DNA of 64,000 bases from Apium graveolens (taxonomy: Eukaryota > Streptophyta > Magnoliopsida > Apiales > Apiaceae), in NCBI RefSeq assembly GCF_009905375.1, contig NC_133650.1, positions 304,703,203 to 304,767,202 on the forward strand, written 5' to 3'. The first letter of the stretch is position 1. Every line of letters starts with the position of its first letter. The notes beneath the pieces are model-generated. The model saw nothing but the letters and a program-made list of their open reading frames with translations, was not told where the DNA came from and ran no database searches. A program made the translations under genes and the position numbers. Shown here piece after piece: positions 23,421 through 33,790 of the stretch.

Positions 23421-24503
23421 CTGTTAACATAATATGGCATTAAGTTGTAGGTAGAACAAATTATCGCTATTACCTGAAGACCAGGCCAGAAAGCCTGTTG
23501 ACTGTTGAATAAAGGCCAAACAAGAGCAGCAGAATTCATGTTCACCTCTACATACGTACAAACATATTTACTATAGTCCTTCATGTTTCTGTAAGTATAT
23601 ATACTTCAAGTTGAAAATCTTGGTTCTCTGTAGTGAGTTTGATTACTACATCCTTTATCAATGTCCAAAAATGTGAACTACAGAGTTTGATCAATCATAA
23701 TAAACAAAAGTACAAAAATGTAGTTGCTTCATTAAAAGGCCTCCCAAGATCTGATTTATACTTAACTACTAGCTCCGAATAAGTTACCTGATAAAGAATT
23801 TCGAAACACAGCAAACGTTAGCTGCTTCCAAATTAATCGTAGACATAGTTAAGAAATGTAGAATTATATAGAAACCATGAACTCATCGAGCTCAGGATCG
23901 TTGCCTATGTAAGTTAAAGATACCGATCTTTCCGAGTAGACCTTATCTCTTTCGATTTCCTCTAACAGAGTAGTTATATCTGAAGATGCGCCTACCTAAT
24001 AAAAGGTAGTATATATATAATCAGTTTGCAAAAATTTGAAAAAATTAAACCAAACATACACAACAGTGCTCCTCCTCCGAGAATACCAGCAAGTGTCACT
24101 GCCCATATCAACAAACTAGTTGTACCTACATTCACCACAAAGTTCTGTTACTTTCTTTTTCCAACTTAATCAATATCCTCGTAATTTCTATGCAACCATA
24201 CAAATACTATACTACTAGCTAGAAATTTCCCCTCTCGCTATCAGACCATATATTCACAAAGTAATGTGTGAACAAGTGTCTTGTATACCGTTGTTTCAAA
24301 TCTTTTAAATAAATTGGAGGTTCAAACTAGACAATTTTACCATGAATTTAACAATTCTTCTGGAAAATTGAACAAAAATCACCATCTTAAACAAGTAATT
24401 AAATTAGGGCTATGTATCAGAGACCTCATCCAATAACCAAAAAATAATAACACACTAAAACACTGACATAATCAAACCTCAATGAATTAAACGAAAGCTA
24501 GCA
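23421..24503 (-). other. AT-rich flank with possible unassigned minus-strand exons
   Basis: No complete gene. Two minus-strand stretches could be exons. About 24055-24122 encodes a membrane-like segment (TSLLIWAVTLAGILGGGALL), followed by a GTATGT donor. About 23880-23998 follows an acceptor TTATTAG and reads LLEEIERDKVYSERSVSLTY. Their frames do not join cleanly and I do not recognise the protein. A further open piece near 23480-23530 ends in CAG/GTAATA. Confidence 0.25.
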
Positions 24504-24508
24504 ACACG
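24504..24508. repeat. Target-site duplication ACACG (left of Copia-2)
   Basis: ACACG directly before the TGTTAG start at 24509 and again at 52068-52072 directly after the TAACA end. Confidence 0.95.
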
Positions 24509-25107
24509 TGTTAGATATATTTGATAATGTCATGGCTAATGTGATTTATGTTTAGTTTTCAGATCTTACTTAAACAGGATAAATCAATACTTACTGGAAG
24601 TCAGGACTTAAGGATATCAGTACTTATATTATCAGGAGATAATTATCAGAAGATGGATATCAGAACTTAAGTACTGAAGGACGTTCAGATAAGGAAGGCA
24701 GCTGGTTAAAGGAAAGAAGATCGAGACAAACATAAAAAGAGATATGCATGAAGAAGGAATTCTATGAAAAATAGAATACTTGGAAGAAAAGATATCTGAT
24801 TGATATATTTTAGGAAGCGGAATTATATTCCATATCAATTAGCGATTATCTTGTAACTGTGTTGTATATAAACACAGACATAGGGTTTACACTATAAGTG
24901 TTATCACAATCGAGAAGATTATTCATTGTAACCCTAGCAGCTCTCGTGATATTTGTTCATCACTGAGAGAGAACAGTTCCATATTGTAACAGAGTTTATT
25001 GTTTTAATAAAGTTTGTTTTCTGTTACTTGAGTTATTAAAGCTCGATTTGATTGTGCTATACACTGTATTCACCCCCCCCCCCCTCTACAGTGTGTGTGA
25101 CCTAACA
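24509..25107 (+). repeat. Copia-2 5' LTR (599 bp)
   Basis: TGTTAGATAT to CCTAACA. Contains TATATAAAC at 24865-24873 and a long C-run at about 25074-25084 that is much shorter in the 3' LTR, which explains part of the length difference. ATCAG/CTGAT motifs are dense. Confidence 0.95.
24865..24873 (+). promoter_or_regulatory. LTR TATA box of Copia-2
   Basis: TATATAAAC, same wording and relative place as in the Copia-1 LTR; probable core promoter of the genomic transcript. Confidence 0.7.
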
Positions 25108-25109
25108 AG

Positions 25110-25122
25110 TGGTATCAGAGCC
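25110..25122 (+). other. Primer binding site (Met-tRNA) of Copia-2
   Basis: TGGTATCAGAGCC two bases after the LTR, the standard plant copia site for initiator Met-tRNA. Confidence 0.9.
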
Positions 25123-25163
25123 TATCTGTTAACACACAAACAGTTTAAGATCCAAACACAATT

Positions 25164-27503
25164 ATTTCTAAAGCAGAAACTCCAACTAAGCCCACCAAAG
25201 CTGAAGAACCTCCAAAGACACAAATTCAAAGTCGATATGAGACTATTAGAGTTCCCATATTGAGACCATCTGAATATGCCATATGGAAGGTGAGGATGAC
25301 CATGTTTCTGGAAGCTACAGATCCAGAATATCTTGATAGAATGAAGGAAGGACCTCACAAACCAACCAAGCTCGCAGTTGCAGTTGCAGGTGAAGCAGCA
25401 AAGTCTGTACCAAAAGAGAAGAGTGATTACACTGCTGAAGATATCGCATCAATTGTTAAGGATGCTAAGGTACGACACTTACTGCATAGTGTTATTGATA
25501 ATGTAATGTTAAACAGGGTAATAAACTGCAAGACTGCAAAGGAGATATGGGATGCCTTGGAAACAAGATGTCAGGGAACAGATACGATTAAGAAGAACAT
25601 GAAGACAATACTCACTAAAGAGTACGAACACTTTGACTCAAAGGCTAATGAGTCATGGACTGATTTATATGATAGATTTGTCAAACCCTTGAATCATTTG
25701 TCACTGGTTAATAAGGAGTATGAACTTGAAGATTCAAATCTTAAATTCCTGTTAGCTCTTCCTGAATGCTGGGATTTGAAGGCAACAACAATAAGAGACA
25801 ACTATAATCTTGATGAAACAACTCTTGATGAAATTTATGGAATGCTCAAGACTCATGAACTTGAGATGGAACAAAGAAGCAAGAGGAAAGGAGGAAAGTC
25901 AAGGACAGTTGCTCTTAAGGCTGAAGAAGAATCCCCCAAGGCAGCTACCTCAAGGAAAGACAAGGGTAAAGCTCTCTTCACAAAGTCTAATACTGAGTCA
26001 TCAAGTTCTGAAAGTGATGATGACTCAGAATCTGAAAGCTTGCCTAAGACGGATGCTGATGAAGAGATGATGAAGCTGTGTGCTCTTATGGTGAAAGGAA
26101 TCACAAAGATTGCATATAGGAAGTTCAGAAAGGGAAAGAAGTTTTCCAGGAAAGGCACAAGTTCTGATAAGAAGAATTTCAGAAAATCTGAGGGCAGAGG
26201 AGGAAAGTCTGACAGAGGAGATTATATAAATGTCAAATACTACAACTGTGGTGAGAAAGGCCACATATCTCCTGATTGCAAGAAAGTGAAGAGTGACAAA
26301 GACAAGGCTCTTGTCACAAAGAAGAAAAGCTGGACAGACACCTCAGATTCTGAAAGTGAGGGGAATTATGCCTTGATGGCAAATGCTGATAAGGAAAGTG
26401 CTGAAAGCAGTTCTGAAGCTGCTGAATTGAAGGTACCTCAAACTACTTATGCATTTCATACTGATGATATTAATGAGTTGAGAAGATATCTTAAAACCAT
26501 GTTCATTAGTTATAGAGATCAAACTTTAACATGTGAAAGATTAACTTCTGAAAATCTTGCTTGCAAAAAGAGGAATGATTATTTAGAAAAAGAGTTAGTC
26601 ATGTTCCATCAAACTCAGAAAGATAGAGATGATGCTTTCTATGTTAGGGATGAAGTGCTTAAAATGAATGAATCTCTAAAAGCTGAGTTAGAAAAGGAAA
26701 GAGAGATTATCAGGACTTGGACTAACTCTGGCAGAACAACTCAGAATTTGTTAAGTAGTGAAAACTGGAAAGAGGGCTTAGGTTATGGAGATGATAAGAA
26801 TGATAAAGGAACTGTAGATATTAAGCCGGTAGTTGTTAAACAAAAGCCAAAGTTAAAACCTGTTAAGTTTGTAGCTGTAAAGTCTGATAATGAGAAATCG
26901 GAAGTTAAAAAGGAATTAACTTCTGACAAACTAAAACAGGAAAAGACAACTGAAGTAAACGTAGGCTTAATGACAAAGAAGCAGCTTAAGCATAAGCTGA
27001 AAGATGTTAAGAATGCAAATAAGGTAAAATCACCTAGGAAAAATAGGAATGGAAAGGAAGGTATGAATAGAAGCAATGATTATAAGACTGTTCCTAATGC
27101 TCCTAGGAAAACGTGTCATAACTGTGGAAGTTCTAACCATCTGGCTTCTTTTTGCAGGAAAAATAAGAACATAAACTCCTTACCTTCAAAGTCAGGAGTT
27201 AAGAGTCAGTCTGTTAGATATAAGCCACAAAATCCTTGTTTTCATTGTGGTAGTTTATGGCATTCTATTTATACTTGTAAGGAATATCATAGTTTGTACT
27301 ATGATTATTATCTAATAAAACCTTCTTTAAAGAAAGTTACCATTGTTCCTTCTAGTGTAAGTTCTGATTCAAAGTCTGATAGTGTAAATTCTGATAAGAA
27401 AAAGGTTAACATAAACTCTGATGCTAAATCCGCTGCAAATGTTAACAGACTTGATAAGGCCAAAGGATCCAAGCATGTCTGTGTCCTTAAAACTAATCAT
27501 TAG
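25164..27503 (+). pseudogene. Copia-2 gag, open but start codon lost
   Basis: Element capsid/nucleocapsid protein. The frame is open without interruption from 25149 to TAG 27501-27503. The expected start reads ATT TCT AAA GCA at 25164 (ISKAETPTK), so ATG has probably become ATT; the next possible start is TTG 25260. Order: copia gag domain (YAIWKVRMTMFLEATDPEYL, then FLLALPECWD, about 25260-25860), acidic Ser/Asp stretch (about 25990-26070), basic region, a zinc knuckle at about 26236-26280 whose first Cys is Tyr (YYNCGEKGHISPDC), a coiled-coil-like segment (26470-26730), then two intact Cys-His segments (CHNCGSSNHLASFC and CFHCGSLWHSIYTC, 27115-27285). Family gags usually have one knuckle; three is notable. 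Confidence 0.85.
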
Positions 27504-27522
27504 TGGTCTTTATGATTGCAGG
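27501..27522 (+). other. Gag-pol junction with two in-frame stops
   Basis: TAG (27501-27503), nine bases, TGA (27513-27515), then TTG CAG GG and the protease frame, unshifted. Spacing and the TGATTGCAGGG wording are the same as in Copia-1. Confidence 0.6.
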
Positions 27523-28201
27523 GCAACAGGAAAAACATCCTAGTTCTGGACAGTGGATGTTCAGGACATATGACTGGAAATAAAGCCCTGCTATCAAACT
27601 TTGTGGAGAAGGCTGGCCCAAGTGTTTCTTATGGAGATGGCAACATTGGAAAAACATTGGGATATGGCAATATCAATCTTGGGAATGTCATCATTAAAGA
27701 AGTAGCTCTGGTCTCAGGACTTAAACACAATCTGCTGAGTGTCAGTCAAATCTGTGACAGAGGTTATCATGTGGATTTCTTTGAAGAACACTGTGAAGTT
27801 GTAAGTAAATCTACAGGCAAAGTTGTTCTGAAAGGATACAGGGGTGGTAAAATTTATGAAGCCAAGATTTCAACAAGTACTGATGGTTCTGCGATCTGTC
27901 TGATGAGTAGAGCATCAATTGAAGAAAGCTGGAATTGGCACAAGAAACTCTCTCATTTAAATTTCAACAATATAAATGAACTAGTCAAGAAAGATCTTGT
28001 GAGAGGACTGCCAAAGTCAGTATTTGCTCCTGATGGCCTTTGTGATTCTTGTCAAAAGGCTAAACAAAGGAAATCCTCATTCAAGAGCAAGACTGAATCA
28101 TCAATTCTTGAGCCTTATCACCTTCTACATATTGATCTATTTGGTCCAGTAAATGTCATGTCTATTACAAAGAAGAAATATGCTATGGTCATAGTAGATG
28201 A
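27516..28201 (+). pseudogene. Copia-2 pol part 1: protease and integrase N-part, split by Gypsy-3
   Basis: Aspartic protease DSGCSGHMTGN (27549 onward), pre-integrase zinc region (WHKKLSHLN and CDSCQKAKQRK, about 27940-28070), and the first acidic residue of the integrase core in HIDLFGPV (about 28131). The frame is intact up to the insertion point after VIVDD/E. The duplicated GATGA falls within the codons for the conserved VD-D/E-F-T-R motif, and the sequence resumes at 42392 (FTRFTWVYFL). The split itself inactivates pol. Confidence 0.93.
28197..28201. repeat. Target-site duplication GATGA (left of Gypsy-3)
   Basis: GATGA before TGTAATAACC at 28202 and again at 42387-42391 after TGTTACA. 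Removing one copy plus the insert restores the copia integrase reading frame exactly. Confidence 0.97.
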
Positions 28202-30292
28202 TGTAATAACCCCAATTTTTGGAAATTTTTGAAACCCTTATGAATAGTGTTTTTGCTGAATGAGAAAACTTTTCATGCCACACTATGTAGGGGTTCTGAT
28301 ATGGATATTCTGAGATTTTATTAGTACTTTATATGGGATATAAGTGTATGTAAAGATCGTCAGAATCCAAATTCAAACACTTTGATTTTTCCCGGAAATC
28401 CACTAGATACGAAAAGAATTGAATATAAGGTAACAGGATACGAAGGATTTAAATTAAAGGATTATAAGAGAGGATCATAAAAAGGAATATAATGTATTGA
28501 GAAATTTAAGGGAACCTAAGTAATAAGATCCCGGGTATGATCCCTCAAACGATAAACGAAAACGAAAGTTAAGCGAACCGTATAACAGATCAGCGGTCAT
28601 TAGGCAAACAATTAGGAAGTTAATCAAAGGGATTAGAGAGGATGATGTCACCCAACCAATGAGAAGAGGACAAGGAGGGGAGGATGACATCATGAGGATG
28701 ACACAAGCATGACATGGGAATGAAGGAGGTGTGGTTGAATGAGAACCACACAAAGTCCAAGGTTAATTAGGTAATTAACTAAAACAAAAAAAAACCAAAT
28801 CAACCAAGCCAAGCAAATCATTTTCATCAAAACACAAAAAAATCTCTCTTTCTTCTTCATGCTCTCGGCTTCTTTCTTAAAAAATGAAGATCCAAGCTCC
28901 ACCACTTACTATTTAGCAAGGTAATTATCTAAGCTTCCCCATGGATAGTTACATACTTCCTATAAGTTTAAGCTTCTAATTCCAAGCCAATCTTTTTCTA
29001 TAAATCATGAAAGAAGATGGTGAATAGTGTTTTTCAAGAACTAAAATTTGTGTTCTTAAAGTTTTGTTTAGATTAAGCTTGGATAAGGACTTTAAGGGTG
29101 ATTCCAAGCCATTCTCTTGATTCTCCACTCTCCAAGGAAGGTATAAACTACAAACCCTAGCTTTAGTTTTGAGTAATTAGGATTGAATATGATTGATATA
29201 TTTTATGTGAAGCATGATGCTTGATTGTTTGAAGTTTGGTTGAGTATGTAGAGATTAGTTGGTTTTGTGGTATTGGTGGAGTTGTAAATCTTGATAATTA
29301 GTTAAGGAACCTAAGTAAAGCTTTTAGTTCATGTGGGGAATAAGTATAAATGGTTAATGTGGATTTGTTGGGGCTGTTATGATGTGGTTTGGATGGATGT
29401 TGGTTGTATGATTGATTTGGGGTTGAATTGTGGTTGGTTTTGAATGGTTTAAATATGGGAAATCACGTAAACATAGCTGTCGTAACATCCGATTTTCTTT
29501 AGACTGTTTTTGTGCATAACATTAGGACCCGAGAACCCCCTGCTAGATTATGACCATTGCCATGTCTAGATAGCTCATGTTACGAGCTTCGTTTTGATAT
29601 GTAGTTCGTTCGATTCCGATGCACGGTTTAGGAGAAACGACCGTTTCAAGTAACGGCGTTTCGCGAACGAAACATTTCCCCTCGCCTTACTTTGAAACAT
29701 AGGTTAAAGACCAAAAAGGGTTAATTAATGTATAAACAATTATGGTAAGAGTGTTAGGCAGTTGGTAAGACACTCGCGAAGGAATCGCCTTAAAACTCGT
29801 AAAGGTTAAATTATTAAAAATGGTGGAGCCGAGGGTACCCGAGTGACTTAAGAGAATCAATAAGCGCAAAACAAGCGTTAGAGTCTAAGTTAGTTAAAGT
29901 ATAGATTTACAAGTGACTTTGGTTTAATTCCAACTTACTTGTTGCTTATAGGTTACCAGACTCGTCCTGAGCCATTCGTAACCCCCAGTCGCTCAGGCAA
30001 GTTTTCTACCCGTTATAACTGTTGTTGTGATGTATATATGTATATGCATTATCTTGCGATAGATGCATGTTGGTTAATTAGCAAATGTTGCAATATATTG
30101 AAGCATGCTGCTATGGTATATATATATGCATGCCTATTTCGTATTCTTTCCATATATATCTGTTGATTCAGTTGATAATACCTATGCTAGAGAATAGCGG
30201 TAATTTGCATATACCCTTAGTATAGGGACCCAAAGGTGAAAACATTTTCTAAAACCGGGAGTCGAGGATCCCGAGTAGATTTTGTATATATG

Positions 30293-30323
<31 letters not shown>

Positions 30324-32519
30324 ATGGTCATAGTTTTCAAAACTATTAATCGAATAAGGTTTATTCGATAACTTTATTTTATTATTGAATATTATTTCGA
30401 ATATTCATCCGAGGACTTATGACTCCTTTATTTTATTATTGAATATTATTTCGAATATTCATTCGAGGGCTTATAACTCCTTTATTTTATTTAATGAATA
30501 TTATTACGAATATTCATTCGAGGGCTTATGACTTCTTTATTTTATTAAATGAATATTATTTTGAATATTCATTCGAGGGCTTATGACTCCTTTTATTTTA
30601 TTATTTGAATATTATTTGAATATTCATTCGAGGGCTTATGACTCTTTTATATTATTTATTGAATAATATTTGAATATTCATTCGAGGGCTTATGACTTAG
30701 TTTATATTATTTAATTAATATTATTTGAATATTCATTTGAGGATCTATGACTCCGATTATTTGCTGAGATGTGTTCTTTATTTTATTAAAGAATAAGGTG
30801 TCGATAATCAAACTTATCTTTGATTATTCAAATAAAGATAGTACTTTCGTATAAGTATATCTTTGGTTATTTAATACTCATTTCAAGTATAAGTTTTAAA
30901 ACTTCTACTTCAATTATTTTTATAAAGATTATTCTTTATGGAAATATTATTTAAATAATAATATTCAGATATTTTCTAAATATATTGGGATTGATTTACT
31001 TCATTAAATCAGCATTACTCCAAACACTCTTTAAAGTGTTTTCGAGTCTTCAAAATGATTTTTAAAAGTTAGAGCGGATCCCAAAACTCATTTTTATATT
31101 TAAGATCTTCCTTTTAAAGGGGATTTAAATACTCGCTCAAAACCTGAGGGATCCGGCTCTGTGGTGTATTTTATATTCGCAACGAGGTTGCTGTTTTGGT
31201 AAATGAATTGATTACTTACCCAACGTTCGGGAAGTAAGTCCATCTATCGAGTCGGCATAAGCAATATGGGCTCAGTGGGCGTCCATGATATTGTAAGTGG
31301 CTCAGTGGGAGTCCATCAAATGCATAAGTGGCTGAGTGGCAGTCCAGCATAAGGTCCTATTGCGACCAGGGTGATGACCAGTGGGGAATTCGTCCATCTA
31401 CTAGTAGAAAAGGTTACTTATTGGTATCTTTGCCTGATCAGCAAGATATCAGGTTTATGCCAAAATTCTTTCCTTTCCAAATTTATTGGATATTGCAATT
31501 CTGTTCATACTTTACATGACAGAGGTTTTCAGGAAACGTATGTATATATATAGGTGTATATATATATCGGGACTTGATGAAGTATATCATAACTTCATTT
31601 CCTTCAAAATATTTCAAAGATTGAATCTATTCAAGTCTTATCTTGTAGTCTCATCAGTGTGATGAACTTTTGAAACTAATTATAACTTGAACGGTGGTGG
31701 TTCAAGTAGTATTCGGAAAAGATATAAGTATATTAGAGTATCTTGTAACTTCATCTTTTAAACTTATATCTAGTTAATAATTGTCTTATGAATGACAAAG
31801 ATTTTCAAAAAAACGTTGAGACAAGGTTAGATATATGAGATCACCTTGCAACGATATTTTTATACAGTTATAAACTAGAACCTTGTGTATATTATACATG
31901 GAAGAGGACTTCCAAGATTTTGAAAAGTATATATGTATATATACTGAATATTTTGCGACTTCATCACATTAAGATATCAACTTGGTTCATTTCTTTTGAC
32001 CAAGACCTTCATGAGTACTATGAGAAGGCTCATATATTGTTAATCATTATACATATTATTTTGGTGGGCTTGCTACTCACCCTTGCTTTCTTCTTTCATC
32101 ACACAACAACAGATAGAAAAGATGAACAGGACCAAGCTCCTGATTCGCAAGCGATTAGGAAACGTTCCGCAGTTTCCTATAGGCGTTGATGTCGCTGTAG
32201 CTGAGGTAGGAACTACCAATAGGCTAGGCTTTCAACTTATGATGTACCAGACTTATGTATAATTATGAATTGTAATAATGGAAAAGAAATGTAAATGTAT
32301 TCAGAAACCTGTTTAAGGTGTATTGGCCTATAATTGTGGAATAAAACGACTTGTGTTATTTTTGAGTATTCATCTCTGAGATTATAACTTGTGGTGTGTG
32401 TGTGTATATTGTGGGGTCACAGTACAGATTAGTTGATTGTTTATTTAGATTGGGTGTTATTAAGGGAAATGGAACTCGTGACAACCCGAATCCCCGACCC
32501 CGGATTTGGGGGTGTTACA
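28202..32519 (+). repeat. Gypsy-3 5' LTR (4318 bp)
   Basis: TGTAATAACC to GGTGTTACA. Contains a (TA)n tract near 30285-30325, a tandem array at about 30383-30750, a triple 'AAGTGGCTCAGTGGGAGTCC'-type repeat at 31266-31350, and an 89-codon open frame at 31920-32189 with a hydrophobic segment. Confidence 0.97.
30383..30750. repeat. Tandem array in Gypsy-3 5' LTR
   Basis: About seven imperfect copies of a 50-60-bp unit: an AT-rich stretch, then GAATATTCATTCGAGGGCTT, then ATGACTCC. The matching array in the 3' LTR (about 40262-40630) has one shortened unit, accounting for part of the 12-bp LTR length difference. The unit contains the palindrome GAATATTC. Confidence 0.85.
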
Positions 32520-33790
32520 GAAGTGGTATCAGAGCTAAGCATTATAAACCTCAGAGATGATGTGACGTTAAGATAACAAGTTCACTAAGATAATAAGAAC
32601 TCTTCCCAAGTTCATAGTCGGACTACCTAACGTAGTACTGACAGTTAAAACCCTTATGGGAACCCTTATAAATATCGTGATAGAAGCGTAGTTCGTTATC
32701 GTATATGGTAGCGGGACTCCGAACCCTGAGGTTGAGGAGCAACAATGCGATGATGTTTATTACTTATTGGAGATCAGATTATGGATCTGATAGAGCGTCC
32801 TAACGCGGGACCGGATGATGTTCATATTGAGGATGTAGCGGTTGAGGATGTTGTCCTAGAAGGGATTGTTGCTGAGAAGAATCCCGTGGAGGATCCTGAC
32901 AAGAATGAATAAAGGACCATTGAGGAATTGATGACTATGGTTAGGGCGACTACTAGAGGTAGGATTGGCCGGTTACTACCAGAGGTTTGTTCAAGTTCCT
33001 AAGGATAGTAGCCCCTTTAACGCGGCTTACTCGTAAGACTGAGAAGTTTGAATGGACAGAGAAATACGAGAACAACTTTCAAGAACTGAAGCAAAGATTG
33101 GTGATGGCCCCTATGTTGGCATTGCCGGATGGAAAAAGGAGATTTTGTGGTTTGTATTGACGCTTCGCATAAGGAATTAGGGTGCTCTTATATAGCACAA
33201 TAAGGTACTCGCGTACGCGTCAAGAAAATTAAGGGAATATAAAATTTGATATCCCCACCCATGAGCTTGGGCTCGTGGCAATAGTTTTGCCCTAAAAAGA
33301 TTTGAGGCACTACTTGTATGGAGAGAAGTGCGAGATTTACCTAAGCCATAAGTGCTCTAGTACATTTTCACGCAGAAAGAGCTCAACATACGCCAGAGGA
33401 GGCGGTTAGAGCTAATCAAGAATTATGATTGGGAGATTCTGTATCATTCGGGGAAAGCCCATGTGGTGGCTGATGCCCTTAGTAAAAAGGAGAGACTCAA
33501 GATGATCATGTATTTGAGAGAGTTTATAAGAGATTTTGAGAAAATGGAAATAGAAGTGAAGGTAACCGGAGCCGGTACCGAAAAGATGTTTGAGATTGCA
33601 ATACAGTCCGAATTATCGAAAGAGAACATATTGTGCCAGAAAAAGTGATGAATGAAGGCAGAGAGCCAACAATTAGATAAAAGATTAATACCGAGAAAGA
33701 TGATAAAGGAATAATGAGGTATTCCTACAGAATTTGGGTTCCAAATGTTCAAGAGCCTAAAGATGAAATCTTAGATGAAAGCTAGTTTGA
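32520..33790 (+). pseudogene. Gypsy-3 interior: primer site and RNase H/integrase-start fragment
   Basis: The PBS TGGTATCAGAGC is at 32524-32535. About 32920-32965 looks like a short gag-like start that runs abruptly into the RT-RNase H connection (TEKFEWTEKYENNFQELKQR near 33040). RNase H-type wording follows (PTHELGLVAIVLP, HYLYGEKCEIYL, near 33255-33345) and then ALSKKERLKMIMYLREF (33475-33520). The integrase start segment with IAIQSELSKENI is near 33590. Several stops and shifts are present. Confidence 0.7.

Noticed and set aside
25058..25090. Long C-run at the Copia-2 5' LTR as a functional element
   Set aside because: The 3' LTR has a much shorter run at the same place; simple slippage or sequencing error.
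28475..28905. Overlapping minus-strand frames near the start of the Gypsy-3 LTR
   Set aside because: Present in both LTR copies with different lengths and without domains; antisense chance frames.
30383..30750. Regular repeats of about 55 bp resembling a CRISPR-like array
   Set aside because: Adjacent imperfect tandem units without unique spacers, present in both LTRs of Gypsy-3 in a plant genome; a tandem array.
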